From NCBI RefSeq assembly GCF_014649015.1, contig NZ_BMSF01000004.1, forward strand, positions 398,499-462,498: a stretch of DNA of 64,000 nucleotides, written 5' to 3'. A model generated the notes under the pieces. It did not search any database. It worked only from the letters and a program-made list of their open reading frames with translations, and had not been told where the DNA came from. The DNA is from Streptomyces narbonensis (GTDB lineage: Bacteria; Actinomycetota; Actinomycetes; Streptomycetales; Streptomycetaceae). Shown here one piece after another: positions 1 to 8,279 of the stretch; the first letter of the stretch is position 1, and the number at the start of each line of letters is the position of its first letter. A program made the position numbers and the translations under genes.

Positions 1-1080
1 CTCCTGGCCGTTCTCCATGGCCTTGGTGCAGCCGTCCTCGATGAGGCGTTTCAGCAGTCCGACGATCCCCTCGGTGCGGCGGAACAGGTACTCGGGCATC
101 GTGCCGTCGGTGAGCATGCCCGGCGCCGCGCGGAAGAGCCGTAGCTGGTCCTCGATGCCGGCGAGGTGGTTGACCCAGGCGGCGATGCCGTCGGGGGTGT
201 CGTAGTGGAACGGGTCAAGGTTGATCATGTCGAAGCGGCGTTCGGTCTGGGTGGCCGCCTCGTCGTTGTGGCTTCTGCCTCGCCTGACGGGCGACAGCAC
301 CGTCTGCCCGGTGCGCGGGTCATGACGGCCTTCCCGCAGCAGCCCGGAACCGGGGATGTTGACGCCGATGAGGACGAGCGTGACGTTCAGGCTCATCAGG
401 TCCCGGATGAGGTCGAGGGTGTCCTGGTCGTCTTCCCGGTGCATCTTCAAGCGGGTGATGTCGTCGAGCAGCAGCGCTGTGGTGCAGTGCGCGTGCAGGG
501 ACTCGCGGACGTTGCGGATCAGCCCGCGCAGGGTCTTGGCGTGCGGAGCTCCGTAGAAGTCCAGGATCGCCTCGCACAGTCCCTTCGGCGTGGCCTTGAC
601 CGGCGTCTGGCAGTAGGCCACCGGCAGGAAGAGGTCCCGGGTGCCGGGGATCGCGTTCGGGTTGAGCTGGTGGTGCAGGTCGCGCCAGAAGTCTTCGAAC
701 TCGGCGGCGGTCTCGCAGGCCGTCTCCGTCTTTCCCTGGTAGCCGCCGCCGTTGATCATCAGTCCGTCGCGGGTTCCGGGGGTCTGCTTCAGTGCGCTGT
801 TCTGGAGTCTGGCCCGCATCAGCGCGGTGACCTGTGCGCTCATCGGGGTTTCCTGCATCCGCAGGTTCACGTGGGTCGCCGCCCTGTGCAGGTCGTGCAG
901 TCCGCGCTTGCGGGGGCTCATGGCCCGGTACTGGTCCAGCGTCAGTTTCGGTGCCGGGATGAAGGCTCCTCGTGTTTGCCGCCATTGCTGGTATCCCTCG
1001 TGGGTGACCCGGTTCGGCGAGGGGCCGATCCGGAGGAACGGGACGACACTGTCCTGCGGTCCGCTCTGGCCATCGGCCAC
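1..1080 (-). CDS. tnsC: TnsC/TniB-like AAA+ transposition ATPase (3' end outside window)
   Basis: This is the regulatory ATPase of a Tn7-like transposon. In the family it links target-site proteins to the TnsA/TnsB transposase. The 360 codons present contain a Walker A motif GGGYQGKT around residue 110 and a Walker B TALLLDDI around residue 205. A further stretch resembling sensor I (VTLVLIGVN) follows. The start is GTG, 1 nt after the tnsB stop, with GGAGGGG upstream. The reading frame is open to base 1, so the C-terminus is missing only because the window ends. It is probably translated from the tnsA-tnsB message. It shows no lesion, unlike tnsB. Confidence 0.85.
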   Translation of the reverse strand, partial: MADGQSGPQDSVVPFLRIGPSPNRVTHEGYQQWRQTRGAFIPAPKLTLDQYRAMSPRKRGLHDLHRAATHVNLRMQETPMSAQVTALMRARLQNSALKQTPGTRDGLMINGGGYQGKTETACETAAEFEDFWRDLHHQLNPNAIPGTRDLFLPVAYCQTPVKATPKGLCEAILDFYGAPHAKTLRGLIRNVRESLHAHCTTALLLDDITRLKMHREDDQDTLDLIRDLMSLNVTLVLIGVNIPGSGLLREGRHDPRTGQTVLSPVRRGRSHNDEAATQTERRFDMINLDPFHYDTPDGIAAWVNHLAGIEDQLRLFRAAPGMLTDGTMPEYLFRRTEGIVGLLKRLIEDGCTKAMENGQE

Positions 1081-1081
1081 G

Positions 1082-3391
1082 TCATTCCCCTCCGGCCGGG
1101 AGCGAACTGCCGCCCGGCTCGTCCTCGTCGTTCTCGTCCCCGTCGGGCAGGATGAACAAGTTCCTCTTGCGGTAGCTGGCGCCCAGCGGGGGCGGCAGCG
1201 CGGGTCGGGTCGGCCCGGCCCAGCGGGGGCGGCAGCGCGGGTCGGGTCGGCCCGGTTTCTTCTCTGCGTCGGCGACGCTCGGCGTCCAGGCTCTCCTCGG
1301 CCCTGCGTGCCTGCTCCGGCCAGTGCAGGTGGACGACGGTGTCTCCTGCTGCCCGGGCGGCAGGCTCCTGCTCGGCCCGCGGAGCCGGACGGTCGGCGGC
1401 AGCGGTGTTGGCCTGGATGACGTCGCGGGCGTATTCGGTGCGCTGGGACTTCTTCAGGCGCGTCGGCCAGTGCGCGACCGGTGTGTGCAGGCCGATCATG
1501 TCGAGGAGAAGCGGCAGGAGTTCGGCGTCCGACCTCGGTTTCAGCCCCGCCTTCTGTGCCCGCTGCAAGAGGTCGCGCACCCGTGCGTCGCCGAAGGCCG
1601 GCGTCCTGCCCTCCGACGGGAGTCCGGTCCAGCGCAGCGGGTGCCATGCGTGGGTGAGCGGGTCCTGGAAGAACACGGTGCGGCGGTCACGGGGCTCGCG
1701 GTGGACGATCCACTGCCCTTTGCGTCTGCCGCCGCGGGTGGACCGCTGGTCACGGTAGCGATCCAGAGCCGGGCCGTCGTACCAGAGCCCACGGATTTCA
1801 CTCCGCGACGGCCGTGGATCTTCGTCACCGAGTGCTGAGGCAGCAGCTGGTAGTAGAGCTCGGGCGAGGGGATCTCCATCGCGAAGCCGCCCTGGGCGAA
1901 CGAGGCCGCGAAGAGCGAGTTCGGGCTGTGGTCGCCACCCGGGTCCCAACTCGGCGCGTACTCGCCCAGACGGCGCTGTTGCCACACCTTCACGATCCAC
2001 GTCGCGATCACGTGCTCCATCTGCTCGATGGTCCACGTCGCGTCGCCTTCTGGGTCGGCCCCGCGATCGGCGACATCAACCCCGGTGTAGCCCAGGAGAT
2101 GCTCGAACAGCAGAGACCGGATGCTGCCGAAGGCCCTCTCCACCACCTGCTTGTCCGTGGGACGCAGGACCCTGGAGGGGAGGATGTTGCAGCCGAGCAC
2201 CCGCTGGACGTCGACAAGATGGTGATTGCGGTAGACCGACCCGTGGTCGGTGGTCACGGTCTCCGGGGCGAAGAACGGCAACCCGGCGACCTCGTAGCCG
2301 GCGAACTCGGCGACCGCGGCAGCAGGCAGCCCGGGATAGGGCCACTCCATGTCCTCGCCCCAGTCTGCCCGCATCGGCAGCGGCAGCATCACGTCCCGCA
2401 GCAGCATCGCCACGTCCACCGAGGTGTCGGAGACCAGGGTGAGGCGAAAAGCGCACAGCGAGTGCGTGTAGACATCCATGGCGAGAGTCAGGTGGACCTT
2501 CACCGGATCGCCGAACACTCCCTCCCGGACCATGACGGGCAGCACCGTGCTGTCCAGCGCCACCACCTGCCCGGGGCGGTGGACCACCACATGACCTGCC
2601 TTGGTGGGCAGCTGGGCCGAGCGCTCATAGCGCTGACGTGCCCCGCCCGGGCCGAACCACTCCTTCCAGACCCTCAGCAGGGTGTGATAGCCCGGGACCG
2701 CGGTGTCTCGGCCGAAGGTCTCCCGTACGTACTGGTGGATCATGGCCTCGCGGGTGCGGCCGTCCACCCGGGAGCGGTGCAGCGTCTCCGCCCGCACCGC
2801 GAAGATCGCCTCCCGGACCTCCTCACTGACGCTCGGATGCCCGCCGCTCTCCCGCAGCCATCGGTCGTCCGCGCAGCCGATCAGACCGAAGCGGCTGCGG
2901 TTCATCTCCCAACGGATCAGCGTGCGGTAGCCCACCTCCGCGAGGCCGAGCAGCTTCGCTTCCTCACGGGTCATGGCCTTGAGTTCGGCGACCTTCGCCA
3001 AGCGCCGCTCGGTCAGCGTGGTCGTCTCCGGGTCGTACTCGGGCTTCGGCTCCCCCGGCCCCGGCATCAGCGGGTCACCACTGCGGAACCCCGTCTTCAC
3101 TTCCAGCAGATGAGCCACGCGCAGCTCGGCCAGCCGACGCCTGTCCGGCTTCAAGTCCCCCGCCGAAGCAGGCTGCCGACCACGGCCCGCCCCCGAGCCC
3201 GACGTCCGGGACGAAGGACGGCAGCGCTGGTGATTTACCAGGAAGCGGAACGTCAGGTGCTGCCTTGAACCGTCGGGCCCCACCAACTGGACCCGCCCGA
3301 GATGCGGTTCACGCCGCTCGACGATCCATTCGACGTCATCGAGCACCAGCCCGGCCCCGACGGACAGGTCCAGCGCGCGAGCGGTACTCAC
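1082..3391 (-). pseudogene. tnsB: TnsB/TniA-like DDE transposase with two frameshift lesions
   Basis: This is an rve-fold DDE transposase, which cuts the 3' ends of the element and joins them to the target. It starts at a GTG overlapping the tnsA stop (GTGA). N-terminal DNA-binding regions are followed by the catalytic domain with D280 (VVALDSTV), D382 (TTDHGSV) and E418 (VVERAFG), a textbook D-D-35-E spacing. At 1796-1798 an A-run (GTGAAATCC) lacks one base. Homologous-looking sequence (IRGLWYDGPALDRY) continues in the next frame, while the original frame ends at 1541. The 37-bp duplication at 1182-1255 shifts the frame back. Together the two changes (-1 and +37) restore the original frame for the last ~35 codons. 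As written, only a truncated protein would be made. It could be a dead copy, a sequencing error at the A-run, or frameshift-dependent expression. Confidence 0.8.
1182..1255. repeat. 37-bp perfect tandem duplication inside tnsB
   Basis: Bases 1182-1218 are repeated exactly at 1219-1255. Thirty-seven is not a multiple of three, so the second copy shifts the tnsB frame near its C-terminus. Removing one copy joins the transposase to a sensible acidic tail (ending DEPGGSSLPAGGE) that stops at 1082. Confidence 0.9.
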
Positions 3392-4320
3392 GACGACTCC
3401 GATCCGAGGACAACTGTGGAGCGATCCCCGAGAGGCCGGCCCAGATCGATGCCGACGCGGCGGTGCCACAGCAGGTGCAGCAGCTGGGCACGTGCGACCG
3501 GCTCGAACGCACTTCCCGCCGCAATCTCCCCGAAGGTCATCGCCGCACCGGATCCGGCGAGCAGGCCCGGCCTGACACCCAGCGGGTCCGCGAGCGGCCG
3601 ACGCCTGGCCGACATCTCTTCCACCGCCATCAGCACGTACGGCTTCCACCGCGCAGCCACCGTGTATTGCCAGCCGCAGGCCAACGCCGCCTCAGCCGCC
3701 GCGGCGAAGGACTCTCGGTCCTCATCACCGATCAGATCAGCAGGGCGGACGTCGATCAACCAGATGCCCAGGCGGCTTACTACAAGGAAGTCGGGGGTGT
3801 GCCTGCGCCATCCGTCGACGGTACGGAACTTCAGCCGAAGCGGCTGTGAGAGGACCTCGACCACATCGCCGGCGAAATCCAGAACCAGCAGCAGCCCGGC
3901 TTCCTCCAGGCTCTCGAAGCCATGCAGGCGGCCGGTACTGACCATGTACTCAAGGCCGGGACGATGGCGCTGATCGCGCCGCCAGGTGAAGCCCCGCATC
4001 GGCCCCAGCTTGGTGACCGGAACGGCTGGCAGATCAGCCACCGCGCTTGTGACCTCGCCCCCGGCGTACCGCCAGGTAGCCGTCCACTGTCGCGTCCAGC
4101 CCTCGTCCAGGTCGAGCGTATGACGCCCCGAGCCGAGGGAGACCGGCACGAGCAGGTCTTCCCACCTACACGAATGCGACCACAAGGGCTCATGCGCCGC
4201 ACCGTCAGCGGTCCGGGCGGGCAGCCTGCCAGATCCTTGAACGTCCGCCACGACTCCAGGGAAGCGAAGCCCGGCGTACGCCGTAGGCGATCTTCGGTAC
4301 TGGTGACAACAAGACCGCAA
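3388..4320 (-). CDS. tnsA: TnsA-like transposase endonuclease subunit
   Basis: In Tn7-type systems TnsA cuts the 5' ends of the element, which makes cut-and-paste movement possible together with TnsB. Near the middle lies a PD-(D/E)XK-like core: an acidic residue in FESLEEAG, then HTPDFLVV, then WLIDVRP. The usual final K of the E/D-x-K triplet appears as R (DVRP). The C-terminal third is helical and would contact TnsB or TnsC. The first gene of the element, it overlaps tnsB by 4 nt. The start is uncertain: a GTG at 4320 lies inside the terminal repeats, and a GTG at 4251 (VADVQGSG) after GGAG is possible. Confidence 0.75.
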   Translation of the reverse strand: MRSCCHQYRRSPTAYAGLRFPGVVADVQGSGRLPARTADGAAHEPLWSHSCRWEDLLVPVSLGSGRHTLDLDEGWTRQWTATWRYAGGEVTSAVADLPAVPVTKLGPMRGFTWRRDQRHRPGLEYMVSTGRLHGFESLEEAGLLLVLDFAGDVVEVLSQPLRLKFRTVDGWRRHTPDFLVVSRLGIWLIDVRPADLIGDEDRESFAAAAEAALACGWQYTVAARWKPYVLMAVEEMSARRRPLADPLGVRPGLLAGSGAAMTFGEIAAGSAFEPVARAQLLHLLWHRRVGIDLGRPLGDRSTVVLGSESS

Positions 4321-4425
4321 ACGATCTCAGCGTGACAAGAATCCTGCACTTCCAGTGACAACAATCCCGCTCACGCCGTCGTGAGAGCCGACGTCGGGAG
4401 GACTCCCATGTGACAACCATCGTGC
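4303..4425. repeat. Transposon end: four TnsB-site-like direct repeats
   Basis: GTGACA occurs at 4303, 4332, 4355 and 4410. Each copy is followed by a related 9-base tail, giving TGACAACAAGACCGC, TGACAAGAATCCTGC, TGACAACAATCCCGC and TGACAACCATCGTGC. Spacings are 29, 23 and 55 bases. Clustered same-orientation 15-20 bp repeats at one end are the usual arrangement of TnsB sites. The outermost copy overlaps the chromosomal junction and may be partly host sequence. Confidence 0.65.
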
Positions 4426-4451
4426 TCAGTCACACGTGCGATGCTGGGAGC

Positions 4452-4847
4452 GTGAAGCTGGAGGACCTGGTGCGGTTGCGGCGGGCGCGGGACGTGATGG
4501 ATCGCGACTACGCGCTGCCGCTCGACGTGCCGGCGCTGGCCAGGGTCGCGCTCATGTCGGCCGGGCACTTCTCCCGCAGCTTCCGGGCGGCGTACGGGGA
4601 GACGCCGTACAGCTACCTGATGACCCGGCGCGTCGAGCGGGCGAAGGCGCTGCTGCGGCGGGGCGACCTGAGCGTGACCGAGGTCTGCTTCGCGGTCGGC
4701 TGCACCTCGCTCGGCTCCTTCAGCTCGCGGTTCACGGAGCTGGTGGGCGAGAGCCCGAGCGCCTACCGGGCCCGGTGCCACGAGGCGGGTGCGGTGATCC
4801 CGGCCTGCGTGGCGAAGGTCCTCACCCGCCCGACCAGGAACGACTGA
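4452..4847 (+). CDS. AraC-family HTH regulator, DNA-binding domain only
   Basis: The 131-residue protein consists almost wholly of an AraC-type double helix-turn-helix. The first HTH is around ALARVALMSAGHFSRSFR. The signature region SVTEVCFAVGCTSLGSFSSR comes next, then F..LVGESPSAYR. There is no N-terminal effector-binding domain, so any ligand response would need another protein. The GTG at 4452 is chosen because homology begins there; GGGAG lies too close, so the message may be leaderless. The VOC gene follows 84 nt later on the same strand and is the likely target. The Tn7-like element ends about 35 bp upstream and may have altered its promoter. Confidence 0.8.
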   Translation: MKLEDLVRLRRARDVMDRDYALPLDVPALARVALMSAGHFSRSFRAAYGETPYSYLMTRRVERAKALLRRGDLSVTEVCFAVGCTSLGSFSSRFTELVGESPSAYRARCHEAGAVIPACVAKVLTRPTRND

Positions 4848-4931
4848 GCACGAACCTCTGAGCACTTCCGGCGCCGCAAGCGGTCACGATCGGAGAAGCG
4901 GATTCCGGACCGCCGCCGTAGCGTCGAAGCC

Positions 4932-5351
4932 ATGAACAACGTCAGACTCTCGCAGTGCTTCATCGCCGTCGACGACCACGACAAGGCGCTCACCTTCTAC
5001 CGCGACGCCCTCGGCCTGGAGGTCCGCAACGACGTCGGGTTCGAGGGGATGCGCTGGGTGACCGTCGGTTCGCCCGCGCAGCCGGACGTGGAGATCGTCC
5101 TCGAACCCCCGCTGGCCGACCCCAACGCGTCCGCCGCCGACCGCCAGGCCATGGCGGAACTGCTCGCCAAGGGCATGCTGCGCGGCGTGATCTTCTCCAC
5201 GGACGACGTCGACGCCACCTTCGAGCACGTCAGGGCGGCCGGCGGCGAGGTGCTGCAGGAACCGGTCGACCAGCCGTACGGCGTCCGCGACTGCGCCTTC
5301 CGTGACCCGGCGGGCAACATGCTCCGCTTCTCCCAGCCGCGCAAGGGCTGA
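4932..5351 (+). CDS. VOC (glyoxalase/bleomycin-resistance fold) family protein
   Basis: The 139-residue protein has two βαβββ modules: residues ~3-60 (LSQCFIAVDDHDKALTFYRD) and ~75-135 (GVIFSTDDVDATFEHVRAAG, ending FRDPAGNMLRFSQP). VOC proteins act as lyases, dioxygenases or drug-binding proteins. The substrate cannot be read here. The usual second metal-ligand glutamate position near the C-terminus is Q in RFSQP. Pairing with the preceding single-domain AraC regulator is common in Streptomyces and suggests inducible detoxification. Confidence 0.85.
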   Translation: MNNVRLSQCFIAVDDHDKALTFYRDALGLEVRNDVGFEGMRWVTVGSPAQPDVEIVLEPPLADPNASAADRQAMAELLAKGMLRGVIFSTDDVDATFEHVRAAGGEVLQEPVDQPYGVRDCAFRDPAGNMLRFSQPRKG

Positions 5352-5412
5352 CCGCTTCCCTCCCCGAGCCCCCGCGTGCAAGCGTGCCGGGAGGTCAACA
5401 GGGAGGGATCAC

Positions 5413-6000
5413 TTGACAGTTGAGACGCATTCACCGGAAGCGGCGGGCCCTCGGCGGCGCGCGGACGTCCTCGAAGAGGCGGCGCACGCGGGGCCTCGCC
5501 GCTTCACCCGTCCCGCGACCGGGGACGAGCGGCAGATGCTCGCCGGCTTCCTGGCGGACCAGCGCGCGACGCTGGTCCTGAAGTGCGCGGGCATCACTAA
5601 CGACCTGGCCCACCGTGCCGTCGAGCCGTCCACGCTCTCCCTCCTCGGCCTGGTCCGCCACCTCGCCGACGTCGAACGCCACTGGTTCCGCGAGATCCTC
5701 GCCGGACAGGCCGACGCGACCCCGCTCTTCTCCTCCCCCGCCGACCCGGACGGGGACTTCGACGGAGCGACCTCCGACCCGGCGGCCGTCACGGCGGCCT
5801 GGGACGCCTGGCGCGCGGCCGTGGACTTCGCCGAACGCTTCGCGGCGGAGGCCCCCGACCTCGACGTCTCGGCCCACGACGCCTGGCGCGGAACGGTCTC
5901 CCTGCGCTGGGTCCTCATCCACATGATCGAGGAGTACGCCCGCCACAACGGTCACGCCGACCTCCTCCGCGAACGCATCGACGGCACGACCGGTGTCTGA
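5413..6000 (+). CDS. DinB/DUF664-family protein
   Basis: The 195-residue protein is a predicted four-helix bundle of the DinB superfamily. Members include mycothiol-dependent enzymes and metal-binding proteins. Putative metal-ligand histidines occur in SLLGLVRHLADVERHWF and in the C-terminal HMIEEYARHNGHADLLRE, both typical of DUF664. The TTG start at 5413 is chosen for the GGAGGG placed 5-6 nt before it and because the longer frame runs back into the VOC gene. Catalytic role is unknown. Confidence 0.8.
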   Translation: MTVETHSPEAAGPRRRADVLEEAAHAGPRRFTRPATGDERQMLAGFLADQRATLVLKCAGITNDLAHRAVEPSTLSLLGLVRHLADVERHWFREILAGQADATPLFSSPADPDGDFDGATSDPAAVTAAWDAWRAAVDFAERFAAEAPDLDVSAHDAWRGTVSLRWVLIHMIEEYARHNGHADLLRERIDGTTGV

Positions 6001-6148
6001 GCGCCACCCACCCGGCCCGGACCGCGTGAGCAGCGCTCACCAGGCCGGGTCGGGTGCCGCGCGGCGACCCACGTCCGGTCTGCCCCGGCCCGAACTCATC
6101 CACTTCCTTACAATCCGCCACGGATCGAGTTTGGTTACCCTGGCAGAC

Positions 6149-6634
6149 ATGACAGCCATGGCGCCCACCCGCACCGAGCCCGACCTCTCCTACCTCCTCG
6201 ACCACACCAGCCACGTCCTGCGCACCCGCATGACGGCCGAGCTCGGGGAGATCGGGCTCACGCCTCGCATGCACTGCGTCCTCGTGCACGCCCTGGAGGA
6301 GGAGCGCACGCAGGCGCAGCTCGCCGAGATCGGGGACATGGACAAGACCACGATGGTCGTGACCGTCGACGCACTGGAGAAGGCCGGGCTCGCCGAGCGG
6401 CAGCCGTCGAGCACCGACCGGCGGGCGCGCATCATCGCCGTGACCGCGGAGGGGGCGAAGGTCGCCCAGGAGAGCCAGAAGATCGTCGACGGGGTCCACG
6501 AGAAGACCCTCGGCTCGCTGCCCGACGAGGAGCGCGAGGCCCTGCTGCGCGCCCTGAACCGCCTGGCCACCGGCCACCTGGAGACCCCCGTCGAGAGCCC
6601 GAGGACCGCCCGCCGGGCGCGCCAGCGCGGCTGA
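6149..6634 (+). CDS. MarR-family transcriptional regulator
   Basis: The 161-residue protein has a winged helix (AQLAEIGDMDKTTMVVTVDALEKAGLAERQPSS, followed by DRRARIIAVTAEG) between dimerisation helices, as in MarR/MexR/OhrR. It probably represses the MFS exporter that starts 100 nt downstream on the same strand and is released by a small molecule. A TACCCT -10-like box at 6136 ends 7 nt before the ATG, so the transcript may be leaderless. Confidence 0.85.
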   Translation: MTAMAPTRTEPDLSYLLDHTSHVLRTRMTAELGEIGLTPRMHCVLVHALEEERTQAQLAEIGDMDKTTMVVTVDALEKAGLAERQPSSTDRRARIIAVTAEGAKVAQESQKIVDGVHEKTLGSLPDEEREALLRALNRLATGHLETPVESPRTARRARQRG

Positions 6635-6675
6635 CCGCGGAAGGACCGCACAAGTCCTCCCGTAAAAAATAGTCC

Positions 6676-6710
6676 GCAACAAAACCATCTGCTAACGTCT
6701 CTCCTGTTGC
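6676..6710 (+). promoter_or_regulatory. Candidate promoter/operator before the MFS gene
   Basis: GCAACA (6676-6681) and TGTTGC (6705-6710) form inverted arms around a -10-like TAACGT (6693-6698). The block is less GC-rich than its surroundings. Its place between the marR gene and the exporter suits a MarR operator. The arms are short, so this is only a candidate. Confidence 0.3.
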
Positions 6711-6734
6711 CTCCACCGAACAGGAGAGAGAGCC

Positions 6735-8279
6735 ATGTCCACGCCTGCCGCCACCCGCCCCAGCACCTCCCGACACCTCGCCCTCGGCGTCCTCGCCACG
6801 AGCATGCTGATGACCGTCCTCGACGGCAGCATCGTCACCGTCGCGATGCCCGCGATCCAAAGCGACCTCGGCTTCACCCCCGTCGCCCTCAGCTGGGTCG
6901 TCAACGCCTACCTCATCGCCTTCGGCTCGCTCCTCCTCCTCGCCGGCCGCCTCGGCGACCTCATCGGCCGCAAGCGGATGTTCCTCCTCGGCACAGGCCT
7001 CTTCACCGCCGCCTCGCTCCTCGCCGGCGCCGCCGCCTCCCCCGAGGTCCTGATCGCCGCCCGCTTCCTCCAGGGCGTCGGCAGCGCGATGTCCGCGGCC
7101 GTCAGCCTCGGCATCCTCGTCACCCTCTTCGCCGAACCCCGCGAACGCGCCAAGGCCATCGCCGTGTTCAGCTTCACCGGCGCCGCCGGCGCCTCCCTCG
7201 GCCAGGTCCTGGGCGGAGTCCTCACCGACGCCCTCGCCTGGAACTGGATCTTCTTCATCAACCTCCCCATCGGCGTCGCCGCCCTCCTCCTCGCCCTCCC
7301 CGCCCTGCCCGCCGACCGTGGCCTCGGCCTCAAGGCCGGCGCGGACGTCCTCGGCGCGCTGCTCGTCACCTCCGGCCTGATGACCGGGATCTACGCGGTC
7401 GTCACCATCGAGGAGTACGGGGCCGGTTCGGCGCACACCCTCGGCCTCGGCGCCCTCGCCGTCGCCCTCCTGGCCGGCTTCCTCGTCCGCCAGACGAAGG
7501 CCGCCACCCCGCTCATGCCCCTGCGGATCCTCCGCTCGCGCAGCGTCTCCGGCGCCAACCTGGTCCAGATGCTGATGGTCGCCGCGCTCTTCTCCTTCCA
7601 GATCCTCGTCGCCCTCTACCTCCAGAAGGTCCGCGGCTACGGCGCCGCCGAGACCGGCCTCGCGATGCTGCCCGCCGCCGCCGTCATCGGTGTCGTCTCC
7701 CTCGGCGTCTCGGCCCGGCTCATCGCCCGCTTCGGCGAGCGGAACATCCTCCTCACCGGCCTCCTCCTGCTCGTCGGCGTCCTCGGCCTGCTGACCCGCC
7801 TCCCCGTCGACGCCGACTACACCACCGACCTGCTCCCCGTGATGCTGCTCGCCGCCGGCTTCGGCCTCGCGCTCCCCGCGCTCACCTCGCTCGCCATGTC
7901 CGGCGCCGAGGAGAAGGACGCGGGCCTCGCCTCCGGCCTCTTCAACACCACCCAGCAGATCGGCATGGCCCTCGGCATCGCGGTCCTCTCCACCCTCGCC
8001 GCCTCCCGCACCGAGTCGCTCACGGCGGCCGGCCGAACCACCGCCGAGGCCCTGACCGGCGGCTACCACCTGGCCTTCGCCGTCGGCACCGCGCTCGTCC
8101 TCGCCGCCCTGGCGGTCGCCTTCACGGTCCTGCGCCCGGCCAAGACCCCGACCACCGACACCACCACCGGCCCGACCACCGACACCACCACCGGCACCAC
8201 CGACACCACCACCGGCACCACCACCGACACCACCACCCCGGACTCCGAGCAGACCCCCAGGATGACAATGGCCGCATGA
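6735..8279 (+). CDS. DHA2-type (EmrB/QacA) MFS drug exporter
   Basis: The 514-residue membrane protein has about 14 predicted TM helices. It starts with the family hallmark MTVLDGSIVTVAMPAIQSDL and carries the loop motif GRLGDLIGRKR (motif A) near residue 75. Motif C-like GAAGASLGQVLGG follows around residue 155. It would extrude drugs or metabolites using the proton gradient. A good RBS (AGGAGAGAG) precedes the ATG. The last ~45 residues are a Thr/Asp simple repeat (TDTTTG units), not part of the fold. The stop overlaps the next gene (ATGA). Confidence 0.9.
   Translation: MSTPAATRPSTSRHLALGVLATSMLMTVLDGSIVTVAMPAIQSDLGFTPVALSWVVNAYLIAFGSLLLLAGRLGDLIGRKRMFLLGTGLFTAASLLAGAAASPEVLIAARFLQGVGSAMSAAVSLGILVTLFAEPRERAKAIAVFSFTGAAGASLGQVLGGVLTDALAWNWIFFINLPIGVAALLLALPALPADRGLGLKAGADVLGALLVTSGLMTGIYAVVTIEEYGAGSAHTLGLGALAVALLAGFLVRQTKAATPLMPLRILRSRSVSGANLVQMLMVAALFSFQILVALYLQKVRGYGAAETGLAMLPAAAVIGVVSLGVSARLIARFGERNILLTGLLLLVGVLGLLTRLPVDADYTTDLLPVMLLAAGFGLALPALTSLAMSGAEEKDAGLASGLFNTTQQIGMALGIAVLSTLAASRTESLTAAGRTTAEALTGGYHLAFAVGTALVLAALAVAFTVLRPAKTPTTDTTTGPTTDTTTGTTDTTTGTTTDTTTPDSEQTPRMTMAA

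Larger units (their letters stand above)
1..4415 (-). mobile_element. Tn7-like transposon, right part (tnsA-tnsB-tnsC plus one end)
   Basis: Three minus-strand genes are packed head to tail with a 4-nt overlap (tnsA/tnsB) and a 1-nt gap (tnsB/tnsC). They encode a TnsA-like nuclease, a DDE transposase and an AAA+ ATPase, which is the core of Tn7-like elements. Upstream of tnsA, four copies of a GTGACAA-type repeat lie at 4303-4424, as expected for TnsB sites at a transposon end. The outer boundary is set at 4415 because the minus strand would then begin 5'-TGTCAC, and Tn7/Tn5053 relatives begin TGT. It could lie some bases further out. The other end and any TniQ/TnsD gene lie outside the window. 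Confidence 0.75.

Noticed and set aside
3265..3973. Plus-strand frames opposite tnsA
   Set aside because: They are shadows of tnsA with no RBS and no family match.
6432..8069. A 545-codon minus-strand frame opposite the MFS gene
   Set aside because: Gly/Glu/Asp-rich product with no motif; it lies antisense to a clear transporter.
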